Positions 26,937 to 35,270 of a stretch of DNA of 64,000 bases are shown one piece after another. The stretch is from Parvicella tangerina (GTDB taxonomy: Bacteria; Bacteroidota; Bacteroidia; Flavobacteriales_D; Parvicellaceae). Position numbers and translations under genes: made by a program. The notes beneath the pieces are model-generated. The model saw nothing but the letters and a program-made list of their open reading frames with translations, was not told where the DNA came from and ran no database searches. The DNA is taken from positions 3,544,978 to 3,608,977 of the forward strand of contig NZ_OU015584.1 of assembly GCF_907165195.1 (NCBI RefSeq), written 5' to 3'. Position 1 is the stretch's first letter. Each line of letters begins with the position of its first letter.

Positions 26937-27922
26937 TACTTTACTATAAACTTATCAAAGTTATTGTGTTCTTTCTTATATAGTTCTTCCTCGGGCAATG
27001 ACTTAAAATAGTCATAGGTTATTTTTAAGCCTTCTTGTCTAGAGACCTGAGGTTCCCAACTCAGTATCTTTTTTGCACGATCAATATTCGGCTGACGTTG
27101 CATTGGGTCATCTTGAGGAAGTGGTTGGTAGATTACTTTCTGATCCGTACCCGTTAACTTAATGATCTCCTCTGCAAAGTCGGCAATGCTAATTTCATCA
27201 GGATTTCCAATGTTCATCGGTTCAACATAGTCAGACTTCAGTAGTCTGTAAATACCTTCTATCAAATCATCCACGTAACAAAACGATCGTGTCTGGGAGC
27301 CATCACCAAAAACTGTGAGATCCTCTCCTCTTAATGCTTGCCCAATAAATGCCGGCAAAACCCTTCCATCGTTAAGCCTCATTCTCGGGCCGTAAGTATT
27401 AAAAATGCGCACAATCCTTGTTTCAACACCGTGGAAACGATGGTAGGCCATGGTGATTGCTTCTTGAAACCTTTTTGCCTCATCGTAAACACCTCTTGGA
27501 CCAATTGGGTTTACATTTCCCCAGTAATCTTCTGTTTGTGGATGAACCAGAGGGTCTCCGTATACTTCAGACGTACTAGCGATTAACATTCTTGCCCCTT
27601 TTGCTTTGGCTAAGCCCAACAAATTATGCGTACCCAGGGATCCAACCTTCAAGGTTTGAATAGGTATCTTCAAATAATCAATTGGACTTGCAGGAGAAGC
27701 AAAATGAAGGATATAGTCGAGTTCCCCTGGAACATGAACATAATTCGAGACATCATGATTTACAAAGTGAAAATTCTCTTCCTTAAATAAATGCTCAATG
27801 TTCTCAATCCTTCCAGTGATCAGGTTATCCATTCCAATAACGTAGCAATCCTCCTTGATAAAACGATCACACAAATGAGACCCAAGAAAACCTGCTGCAC
27901 CTGTTATTAAAACTCTTTTCAT
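26936..27922 (-). CDS. UDP-glucuronate decarboxylase (UDP-xylose synthase)
   Basis: A 328-residue extended SDR. Motifs are [31 protein letters not shown], the catalytic [15 protein letters not shown], and [12 protein letters not shown] (YxxxK). These, with [14 protein letters not shown], are diagnostic of UXS enzymes making UDP-xylose from UDP-GlcA. It lies 3 nt downstream of the UDP-glucose dehydrogenase that makes its substrate. Confidence 0.92.
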   Translation of the reverse strand: MKRVLITGAAGFLGSHLCDRFIKEDCYVIGMDNLITGRIENIEHLFKEENFHFVNHDVSNYVHVPGELDYILHFASPASPIDYLKIPIQTLKVGSLGTHNLLGLAKAKGARMLIASTSEVYGDPLVHPQTEDYWGNVNPIGPRGVYDEAKRFQEAITMAYHRFHGVETRIVRIFNTYGPRMRLNDGRVLPAFIGQALRGEDLTVFGDGSQTRSFCYVDDLIEGIYRLLKSDYVEPMNIGNPDEISIADFAEEIIKLTGTDQKVIYQPLPQDDPMQRQPNIDRAKKILSWEPQVSRQEGLKITYDYFKSLPEEELYKKEHNNFDKFIVK

Positions 27923-27925
27923 GAA

Positions 27926-29242
27926 TTAGTCATTTGTAATTGTTCGTCTTCCGATGCTATTATAATAATAACCTTTATTTCTCATATCTACCAAATCGTA
28001 CAAATTTCTTCCATCAAAGATCACCTTCGCTTTAAGCTTATCGCTGATCCGGTCAAAATCAGGTGTTCTAAACACCTGCCACTCCGTAGCTATAAGAAGA
28101 GCATCTGCATCTTCTAACGCTTCATATTGGTTACTTGCATATTTAATCTTATCTCCCAAAAGAGCTTTTACGTTATCCATTGCTTCTGGATCAAATGCTG
28201 TGATCTCTGCTCCTGCTTTGGTCAACTCATCAATCATGTAAAGTGCAGGTGCTTCTCTAATATCATCTGTATCTGGTTTAAAAGCAAGGCCCCAAAGTGC
28301 CAGTTTCTTTCCTTTTAAATCCGAACCAAAATACGCCTTCACCTTTTCTGCCAACACATACTTTTGTTTGTGGTTAACATCCATGACAGAGTTAATTATA
28401 GAAAAATCGTATGCTGTTTCTTTGCCCGACTTTGCCAATGCCTGAACATCTTTAGGAAAACACGAGCCACCATATCCAATACCTGGAAATAAGAATCTAT
28501 TACCAATTCGGGTATCCGTTCCCATTCCTCTTCTCACGTCATCAACATTCGCACCAATCAGCTCACAATAATTGGCTATTTCATTCATAAAGGTAATCTT
28601 AGTCGCTAAGAATGAATTCGCAGCATACTTAGTCAGTTCAGCCGACTTCTCATCCATAAAAATGATGGGGTTCCCTTGTCTAACAAAAGGCTTATACAAC
28701 TCTTCCATCACTTTTCTTGCCTTGGCAGATTCAGTACCTACTACCACTCTGTCTGGCTTCAAAAAGTCATCGACTGCAAAGCCTTCTCGCAAAAACTCAG
28801 GATTTGAAACTACGTCAAAATCCACATTCGCATGCTTCGCAATCGTTTCTTTCACTTTATCTGCAGTTCCAACTGGAACAGTACTTTTATCTACAATGAC
28901 CTTATACTCCTTGATCATTTTACCCAATTCCTCAGCAACACCAAGAATGTAGGACAAATCAGCGGAACCATCTTCTCCGGGAGGTGTTGGAAGCGCTAAA
29001 AAAATGATCTGTGCCTGCTCAACTGCTTCCTCTAAATTTGTAGTAAAGCTTAGTCTGTTTTGTTTAATATTTCTCTCAAAAATAACATCCAGATGAGGTT
29101 CATAAATTGGCACCACACCGGCTCTCATTTTTTCTACCTTTTCTATGTCAATGTCCACACAAATTACGTCATTTCCTGTTTCCGCAAAACATGTACCCGT
29201 AACCAATCCAACATAACCTGTACCAACTACTGCAATTTTCAT
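27926..29242 (-). CDS. ugd: UDP-glucose 6-dehydrogenase
   Basis: A 438-residue enzyme oxidising UDP-glucose to UDP-glucuronate with two NAD+. It opens MKIAVVGTGYVGLVTGTCFA and carries YEPHLDVIFERN, STVPVGTADKV, and the catalytic-Cys motif GYGGSCFPKDVQAL. The FPKD form is typical of UDP-glucose rather than UDP-HexNAc dehydrogenases. The C-terminal GLAFKPDTDDIREAPA is the UDP-binding domain. It sits 3 nt after the WbpE-like gene and 3 nt before UXS. Confidence 0.93.
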   Translation of the reverse strand: MKIAVVGTGYVGLVTGTCFAETGNDVICVDIDIEKVEKMRAGVVPIYEPHLDVIFERNIKQNRLSFTTNLEEAVEQAQIIFLALPTPPGEDGSADLSYILGVAEELGKMIKEYKVIVDKSTVPVGTADKVKETIAKHANVDFDVVSNPEFLREGFAVDDFLKPDRVVVGTESAKARKVMEELYKPFVRQGNPIIFMDEKSAELTKYAANSFLATKITFMNEIANYCELIGANVDDVRRGMGTDTRIGNRFLFPGIGYGGSCFPKDVQALAKSGKETAYDFSIINSVMDVNHKQKYVLAEKVKAYFGSDLKGKKLALWGLAFKPDTDDIREAPALYMIDELTKAGAEITAFDPEAMDNVKALLGDKIKYASNQYEALEDADALLIATEWQVFRTPDFDRISDKLKAKVIFDGRNLYDLVDMRNKGYYYNSIGRRTITND

Positions 29243-29245
29243 CTT

Positions 29246-30373
29246 TTATCTCTTTAAAAATTCTTTGATACCATTAATAACTACATCCTGACCTTCTTTA
29301 GTCATCTCCGTATGAATTGGAAGTGAGATAACTGTATTACACAACTCCATAGTGACAGGATAATCTTCATCTGTAAACCTCTCCTGCTTGTATGCCTTTT
29401 GATGGTGCAAAGGAATGGGATAATAGATCATACACGGAATTTCTCGTTCATTCAAATACGCTTTCAATTCATCTCTATTTACACCCTTGCATCTGAGCGT
29501 ATATTGGTGAAACACATGTGTGGAGTTCGATGATGTTTCAGGCACAATAATTTCCTCACAATCCAGTTGCTCATTGTAATACATAGCTGCTTGATTTCTT
29601 GCCGCATTGTATTCATCTAAATGTCTCAGTTTAATTCTCAATATGGCCGCCTGAATACTATCCAATCTGGAGTTTACACCTACCTCATCATGAACATATT
29701 GTTTACTCTGTCCATGGTTAGCCACTTGACGAATCTTAGTTGCTAGTTCATCATCGTTGCAGAATATAGCCCCTCCATCTCCAAAGCAACCTAAGTTCTT
29801 CGAAGGAAAAAAGGAAGTACAACCAATCGTTCCAATTGTTCCCGCCTTCTTAGTCGTTCCATCCGAAAAAGTATAGTCTGCACCAATTGCCTGAGCCGTA
29901 TCTTCAATGACGTATAAATCATGTTTTTGCGCAACCTCCATAATCTTTTCCATATTGGCGCACTGGCCAAACAAATGAACTGGCACGATAGCCTTAGTTC
30001 TAGGAGTAATCGCAGCTTCTAATGCATCCACATCAATATTGAACGTAACCGGGTCTACATCTACCAAAACTGGTGTCAACTTCAGCAGTGCGATAACTTC
30101 TGCTGTAGCCACATAAGTGAAAGAAGCCGTAATCACTTCATCTCCCGGCTGCAAGCCAAGAGCCATCATTGAAACCTGCAAAGCATCTGTCCCGTTTGCA
30201 CAGGGAATGACATGTTTAACACCCAAATACTCCTCTAACTCTCTTTGAAATGCCTTAACTTCCGGTCCATTGATATAAGCAGATGAACGTATAACGTTGA
30301 TCACAGCCTCATCAATTTCCCTTTGAATTTTATTGTACTGACCAATAAGGTCAACCATGTGTAATTTGCTCAT
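29246..30373 (-). CDS. DegT/DnrJ/EryC1/StrS aminotransferase, WbpE/WlbC (PorR)-like
   Basis: A 375-residue PLP-dependent sugar aminotransferase. It has the DLIGQYNKIQREID start, PCANGTDALQVSMMALGL, the PLP-contacting Asp (VIEDTAQAIGADY) and the Schiff-base Lys in TSFFPSKNLGCFGDGGA. Together with RLDSIQAAILRIKL these fit the WbpE/WlbC group that uses glutamate to aminate the 3-keto sugar. P. gingivalis PorR, needed for A-LPS anchoring of T9SS cargo, belongs to this family. First gene of the eleven-gene run, with a promoter 20 nt upstream. Confidence 0.9.
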   Translation of the reverse strand: MSKLHMVDLIGQYNKIQREIDEAVINVIRSSAYINGPEVKAFQRELEEYLGVKHVIPCANGTDALQVSMMALGLQPGDEVITASFTYVATAEVIALLKLTPVLVDVDPVTFNIDVDALEAAITPRTKAIVPVHLFGQCANMEKIMEVAQKHDLYVIEDTAQAIGADYTFSDGTTKKAGTIGTIGCTSFFPSKNLGCFGDGGAIFCNDDELATKIRQVANHGQSKQYVHDEVGVNSRLDSIQAAILRIKLRHLDEYNAARNQAAMYYNEQLDCEEIIVPETSSNSTHVFHQYTLRCKGVNRDELKAYLNEREIPCMIYYPIPLHHQKAYKQERFTDEDYPVTMELCNTVISLPIHTEMTKEGQDVVINGIKEFLKR

Positions 30374-30392
30374 TCTTTATACGATAAGATTG

Positions 30393-30400
30393 CGAATATA
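30393..30400 (-). promoter_or_regulatory. -7 box of the wbpE-to-miaE operon
   Basis: Minus-strand TATATTCG fits TAnnTTCG and ends 19 nt before the ATG at 30373. A TTC trinucleotide about 20 bp upstream is a one-mismatch -33 element. No comparably good promoter was found at the short junctions inside the run. Confidence 0.5.
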
Positions 30401-30526
30401 CTACTTATCTCTAAAAATCTGAATGATTTACATCACAGGTAATGTTTTCTTGACATTCGTTGAATATCGACTAACGAAAGAAAATTTTTTCGAACCTTTA
30501 TCAATTGAGTTCCGTATGCTCCATTT

Positions 30527-31888
30527 ATGAGAAGTTTGATTCTATTATTTATTCTCTTTTGTGCTGCCCCACAATTTTTAGGGCAGATAAAGTTTGACAG
30601 TAACCCTTTTGATCTAGGTATCATCACTGCAGCTGGATCCGATTATGTGGATATCCCTGTAAAAAACGAAGGAAACGAGAAGATCTTTATCTTTAGAATT
30701 GATGCCGACAAGCGATTTCAAATTCGCTACAGTTCTAAAACGCTCCTACCAGACAGCACTGTTTATATTCGCATTCTTTTCACTCCGGAGAAAAAAGGAA
30801 TCATCAATGAGAAATTACCCGTCCATTTTAGTCATTTATCAGATCCTGTAGATTTAAAACTTAATGGTTTTTGCGAAGAAGTTCCAAAATCTAATGCTAT
30901 TACCTGTCCTAGCTTCCAACAACAAAACATTAACACCTCTCTGGAACACGAGTTCACAGTTAAAGTAATTGAAGAATCCACAGGCAAGCCTATTGAAGAT
31001 GCACATGTGGAATTCATTCAAAATGGTGTTAAAACGGAATCCGTTACCACTAATAAAAAAGGAACTCATACTCAGAAGCAAAAACTCGGCTACTACTATT
31101 TTATCGCAAGTCATGAAGATTACAACTCTAATGAACTCGGCACTTATATTAACCGTAAAAATAATTTGGTGATCATTCCGCTCAGCAGAAAAGAAGTTAC
31201 AACAATTATTCCTCCTCAAGAAGAAGTTGATGAAGTGGAAACTGAAGAAATTATCGTTCACACCATATCGGAAGAAGACACTGCGAATAATTCTCCAAAT
31301 TACGTTGAACAGTACCCAGACTTCCCCTTAGCGGATTATAAGCCGAACAATATTGTATTTTTGGTTGATGTCTCTTCTTCGATGAATTTTGCTGGTAAAA
31401 TAGACTTGTTAAAAGCGAGCATGATTGAACTCACAAAGATCTTAAGGCCCATTGATAAGATTACACTGGTTGCTTACGCCAGCAGTGCTGAAGTCATCAT
31501 GGAAACAACTTCTGTAGAGAATACGGACACCTTGATCGACATCATTCAAAACTTGAAACCCAAGGGAATGACGGCTGGAGGAGAAGGCATGAAACTAGCC
31601 TACTCTAAAGCTTGTAATGCGATGATTCCAGATGGAAACAATCAAATCATTATGGCCACGGATGGCGTTTTCAATATGGGTGAAGAAAATGTCAATAAAC
31701 TTGCCAGAAAATACCATAAGAAGGGGGTTACCGTTTCGGTTATTGGCATTAAAAACAGAGAGTTTCATGAAGAGAGCATGCGCCAACTATCAGAAGATGG
31801 TGGAGGAAATTACACGAATATTCAAAACTATTCTCAAGCTCAAGAAACTTTAATAGAGGAGATCAAAACTCAATCAAGAAGAAATTAA
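30527..31888 (+). CDS. Secreted von Willebrand factor A domain protein
   Basis: A 453-residue exported protein. The signal peptide is residues 1-20 (ending FLGQ). About 22-110 is an immunoglobulin-like/DUF1573-type domain (FDLGIITAAG, IPVKNEGNEKIFI). About 140-220 is a carboxypeptidase-regulatory-like domain (VIEESTGKPIEDAHVEF). About 275-445 is a vWA domain with a complete MIDAS: VFLVDVSSSMNFAGK, the Thr of GMTAGG, and IMATDGVFNMG. It probably binds a partner via a metal ion in the periplasm or at the cell surface. It opens a same-strand cluster with LemA-like and TPM genes. Confidence 0.85.
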   Translation: MRSLILLFILFCAAPQFLGQIKFDSNPFDLGIITAAGSDYVDIPVKNEGNEKIFIFRIDADKRFQIRYSSKTLLPDSTVYIRILFTPEKKGIINEKLPVHFSHLSDPVDLKLNGFCEEVPKSNAITCPSFQQQNINTSLEHEFTVKVIEESTGKPIEDAHVEFIQNGVKTESVTTNKKGTHTQKQKLGYYYFIASHEDYNSNELGTYINRKNNLVIIPLSRKEVTTIIPPQEEVDEVETEEIIVHTISEEDTANNSPNYVEQYPDFPLADYKPNNIVFLVDVSSSMNFAGKIDLLKASMIELTKILRPIDKITLVAYASSAEVIMETTSVENTDTLIDIIQNLKPKGMTAGGEGMKLAYSKACNAMIPDGNNQIIMATDGVFNMGEENVNKLARKYHKKGVTVSVIGIKNREFHEESMRQLSEDGGGNYTNIQNYSQAQETLIEEIKTQSRRN

Positions 31889-31932
31889 GTCTCACCTATT
31901 TTTCTTAGTATTGTAATGTCTAAACAACAACT

Positions 31933-32850
31933 ATGGATACGTTTGATGAAATTATCCAGAAGCACATGCTCAGTGTTAAGCAAATGGGCATTCTGGAAGG
32001 TGAGATAGACATTTCAAAAGAAGAACTCAAAGAGATCAGTCAAGATCTTGGAATGACAGCAGACGACTGGGAGCAGGTGATGAAAGAAGCCGATGAAAGG
32101 CTTGCTCTTGCACAATCTCATATGCAGCATAAGAGTTATCGAGAATGTTTAAAAACTGCGCAAGATGCCCTATTACTTAACCCTTATATTCTTGGAGCGA
32201 GAGGTCTTCAGGCCAAGTCTTACTTGTTATTAGCCATCAACGAAGAGGATGATTCGTACCTCGATCAAGCTAAATCACAGGCTCAAATTACGCTGGACAA
32301 AGAACCGAAGGACAAAAATGCATTAGAGGTCATGGCTACAGTAAGTAGTAAAACGCGTTTGTCCAATATGGATAAAAAGAAAAACCCAAACAAAAAGCTA
32401 GCACTGATATTGGGGGTTCTTATTGTAGCATTGATCGGCTTTGTAGGCATATATTTTATCGCTGGCAGCTCCGCTGAAGAACAAAGCAATAGCAAGTTGG
32501 AAAACGTAGAAAAACAACTAGAAAGTGCTTTTGAAAAGCAAGAAGCTCTGGTCCCAAAAGTAAAAGCCCTGCTATCTGAATCAGATGAAGATCAGAAAAA
32601 ACGTGATGAACTGGACTACGTTCTCTCAGAGTTGGATGATGACCTTTCTCTGAAAGACCGCTACGATCTCCAGGTTCAACTAGGTGGAATTTTATCCGAA
32701 ATCATTTACAGCAAGAGCATGAATACGGATTCAAAAACGTTGGATGATCTTCGGGTTCTCCTTGAAGGTGCGGAGAATAGGATAAAAACGGAACGCAAGC
32801 ACTATAACGATGCCATTACCACCAACGGACTTAAAACTGAAAAACTATAG
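31933..32850 (+). CDS. TPR-like / LemA-like membrane protein
   Basis: A 305-residue protein with no signal peptide. The N-terminal cytoplasmic part (about 1-145) is helical and TPR-like (AQSHMQHKSYRECLKTAQDA, YILGARGLQAKSYLLLA). One membrane segment lies at about 152-176 (LALILGVLIVALIGFVGIYF). The C-terminal part (about 185-300) carries the LemA signature, with LVPKVKALL and the diagnostic ending LEGAENRIKTERKHYNDAI. LemA genes are repeatedly found beside TPM-domain genes, and two TPM genes follow immediately, which supports the reading. Joining a TPR sensor to a LemA-like domain through one membrane helix is not the standard LemA layout. Confidence 0.72.
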   Translation: MDTFDEIIQKHMLSVKQMGILEGEIDISKEELKEISQDLGMTADDWEQVMKEADERLALAQSHMQHKSYRECLKTAQDALLLNPYILGARGLQAKSYLLLAINEEDDSYLDQAKSQAQITLDKEPKDKNALEVMATVSSKTRLSNMDKKKNPNKKLALILGVLIVALIGFVGIYFIAGSSAEEQSNSKLENVEKQLESAFEKQEALVPKVKALLSESDEDQKKRDELDYVLSELDDDLSLKDRYDLQVQLGGILSEIIYSKSMNTDSKTLDDLRVLLEGAENRIKTERKHYNDAITTNGLKTEKL

Positions 32851-32856
32851 CCCGTG

Positions 32857-33360
32857 ATGATAAGAGCCTTTATCGGAATAATACTCTTAATATTTAATCT
32901 AAGTTTCTTTGGACAAATCTATCTTACTGTAAATGAAGTTCCGAAACCACACGAGTGTAATACCGTATTTGTCTCTGACCCGGAAGGCTTTATTGATGCT
33001 AACTCTGAAGCAAGGATAAATAATATGCTTAACTATATAAGTGATGAATACGATTTCGAAGTGGCCGTTGTTGTTTTAAATTCAATTGACAAAAAAGACG
33101 CTTTGGATTTTGCAACGGACCTCGGAAACCATTGGAATATAGGAAATGGCGAGAAAGGCATCGTCTTACTAGTCGTAATCTCAGACAAAAATATGGCGAT
33201 TGCAACAGGTTATGTCTCTGAAAAATACATTTCAGATGAAAAAACCAAACAAATACAAGAAGAGATCATCATACCTTATTTCAAAAATGGACAATACTCC
33301 AGAGGTATTTACCATGGTGTTGTTGAACTTCAAGAGATAATTAGTCACATTAATTACTAA
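32857..33360 (+). CDS. Secreted TPM-domain protein (short)
   Basis: A 167-residue protein with signal peptide MIRAFIGIILLIFNLSFFGQ. The remainder is one TPM (TLP18.3/Psb32/MOLO-1) domain: VSDPEGFIDANSEARINNML, FEVAVVVLNSI, ALDFATDLGNHWNIGNGEKGI and IATGYVSEKYISDE. No C-terminal membrane segment, so it should be periplasmic. The ATG at 32857 is used; a GTG one codon earlier is possible. It is a close paralog of the next gene's N-terminal domain. Confidence 0.87.
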   Translation: MIRAFIGIILLIFNLSFFGQIYLTVNEVPKPHECNTVFVSDPEGFIDANSEARINNMLNYISDEYDFEVAVVVLNSIDKKDALDFATDLGNHWNIGNGEKGIVLLVVISDKNMAIATGYVSEKYISDEKTKQIQEEIIIPYFKNGQYSRGIYHGVVELQEIISHINY

Positions 33361-33365
33361 TCACT

Positions 33366-34901
33366 ATGAAAAAATTCAAGCTATTAACACTTTTTCTTCT
33401 TATCTACCTAACTAATGCAGCACAAACCTATTACTCACCCGAAGAAATACCAGACCCAAAAGAATATGGTGACGGTTTTGTTAGCGACCCAGACGGATTT
33501 ATCTCATCCACCGATGAAGATTACCTAAACGATATCATCAAAAACATTCAAGAAGAAAAAGGTTTTGAAGTGGCTGTAGTGGTGGTCAACTCTATCGACA
33601 ATAAGGCTGTTCTACCTTTTGCTACGGATCTTGGTAATCTATGGGGAGTAGGAAAGGGAGATCGAGGTATTGTTATTTTGGCGGCAATTTCAGATCGGAA
33701 TCTAGCTATTGCAACGGGATATGAAACGGAACAATTTATTCCAGATTTGGTTACACAAGAAATTCAGCAAGAAGAAATCATTCCTTATTTTAAGCTTGAG
33801 GATTACGGACAAGGATTAATTACTGGCCTGGAGGTGATAGAAGCTATCGTGCTGGGTGAAGATGTCCCCGATTATGTAGAAGAAGCTCAGCAGAAACAAA
33901 AAAACGTAAAAATCTGGGAGTATATAGCTATGGGGGTTGGTGGACTATTAATCCTTCTGACCATACTGGTAAGTCCAAAACTCAAAACAGTAATTACCAA
34001 TGCTATTATTCTTGTTGCGGCAGTGGTTGTGAGCCTTATTGCCTATTTCGTTTTCCTAAAAGAAAGTTACACCGCATCCGTTATTTTTGACGGGTCTGTC
34101 ATTTTAGGCTTTATTGCCATAGCCGTCAACGCGTTCATTGTAGTTAAAAATGAAACGAGTGCAATCTGGCCTTATGCTGTCTTGATCTCTTGTGTCGTAG
34201 GCGTTCCACTGACTGGACTTTATCTTTATGGTTATACCGCTATTGTTTTCTTCTACTTATCTGGCGCAGGAATAATTTTTGGTATGTTCTTGCTCACTTA
34301 TCTTATCACCTTGTTCCAGAAAGATCCTTACCATAAGTTTCACACGATCAAGGTTTTTAAATTAGATGTTTTTGCCTACGTCTTCCCATTTCCAATGTAC
34401 GTGGTTGATTTGTTTGTAGAAAACCAATTGGAATCTTGGAGAAACCGAGTAAGATATAGCAAAAAAACAGGTTTAGAAATGCATAAACTTGACGAAGAAA
34501 AGGATAACAAATATCTCGAAAAAGGACAGGTTGCAGAAGAAAAAGTAAAATCCGTTGACTATGACGTTTGGGTTTCAGGAGAACCAGAAGACATTCTCAT
34601 TCTAAAGTACACCACTTGGTTTAGTAAATACAGCACTTGCAGTAAGTGTAAATATAAAACCTGGTATTTAGTGTATGACAAAACAATTTCAGCTGCAACC
34701 TACTCTTCTTCAGGAACGGGAGAAAAGAAAAGGGCTTGTTCTCACTGCGGACATCAACGAATCACCCGATATACCATACCAAGAAAAACTCCACCGAGTA
34801 GCAGTTCTTCAAGCAGTGGTGGATACAGTTCCAGCTCTTCAAGCGGAGGCTCGTGGGGAGGAGGAAGCTTTGGAGGAGGAGGATCTTCAAGTAGTTGGTA
34901 A
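33366..34901 (+). CDS. TPM-domain membrane protein with zinc ribbon and Ser/Gly tail (YgcG type)
   Basis: A 511-residue protein. The signal peptide ends about residue 19 (TNAAQ). A TPM domain covers about 25-170 (VSDPDGFISSTDEDYL, FATDLGNLWGVGKGDRGI, IATGYETEQFI). About 180-330 holds several membrane spans (IAMGVGGLLILLTILV, LISCVVGVPLTGLYLYGYTA). A four-Cys zinc-ribbon-like module follows at about 422-460 (CSKCKYK, CSHCGHQ). The C-terminus is a Ser-then-Gly/Ser-rich tail ending GGGGSSSSW. TPM plus Gly/Ser tail is the YgcG arrangement that travels with LemA. An envelope quality-control or stress role is inferred. Confidence 0.85.
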   Translation: MKKFKLLTLFLLIYLTNAAQTYYSPEEIPDPKEYGDGFVSDPDGFISSTDEDYLNDIIKNIQEEKGFEVAVVVVNSIDNKAVLPFATDLGNLWGVGKGDRGIVILAAISDRNLAIATGYETEQFIPDLVTQEIQQEEIIPYFKLEDYGQGLITGLEVIEAIVLGEDVPDYVEEAQQKQKNVKIWEYIAMGVGGLLILLTILVSPKLKTVITNAIILVAAVVVSLIAYFVFLKESYTASVIFDGSVILGFIAIAVNAFIVVKNETSAIWPYAVLISCVVGVPLTGLYLYGYTAIVFFYLSGAGIIFGMFLLTYLITLFQKDPYHKFHTIKVFKLDVFAYVFPFPMYVVDLFVENQLESWRNRVRYSKKTGLEMHKLDEEKDNKYLEKGQVAEEKVKSVDYDVWVSGEPEDILILKYTTWFSKYSTCSKCKYKTWYLVYDKTISAATYSSSGTGEKKRACSHCGHQRITRYTIPRKTPPSSSSSSSGGYSSSSSSGGSWGGGSFGGGGSSSSW

Positions 34902-34913
34902 TAAAATTAATTA

Positions 34914-35270
34914 TTGAAAAAACTAATATTCATATTATTAGTAGCTAGTTTTTGTGGCTATGGTCAGAACGACTCTTTACAAAAGTTAGTTTTGGAGGGA
35001 CATTACCAAGGTGTGAACATTTATATCCAAAACCCTTTCTCTTCAAGTGGGAACTCATTTTGCGTAAAAAAAGTAACGATGAATGATAGCACTATAAATG
35101 TTACACTCAATGCATCTGCCTTTGAAATAAAGCTGTCAGAGTTGAATCTAGAAACAGGTGATTCGGTTCGAATAGAAATTTTACATCAAACAGATTGTTT
35201 ACCCAAAGCTATTTATAATCCTCCTCCAAAACAGCATGTAGAATTTCTAAACATTGAAGTTGTTGACTAA
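34914..35270 (+). CDS. Small secreted protein of unknown function
   Basis: A 118-residue protein using TTG as start (no ATG is placed to include the signal peptide MKKLIFILLVASFCGYGQ). The mature part is beta-rich (GVNIYIQNPFSSSGNSFCVK, VRIEILHQTDC) with two Cys. Small single-domain exported proteins of this make are common in Bacteroidota; no family recognised. It sits 12 nt after the TPM gene and overlaps the next gene by up to 17 nt, so it belongs to the same transcript. Confidence 0.65.
   Translation: MKKLIFILLVASFCGYGQNDSLQKLVLEGHYQGVNIYIQNPFSSSGNSFCVKKVTMNDSTINVTLNASAFEIKLSELNLETGDSVRIEILHQTDCLPKAIYNPPPKQHVEFLNIEVVD

Noticed and set aside
28572-28952. 126-codon plus-strand frame across ugd
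   Set aside because: Antisense shadow of a strongly conserved enzyme gene, without signal peptide, domain or promoter.
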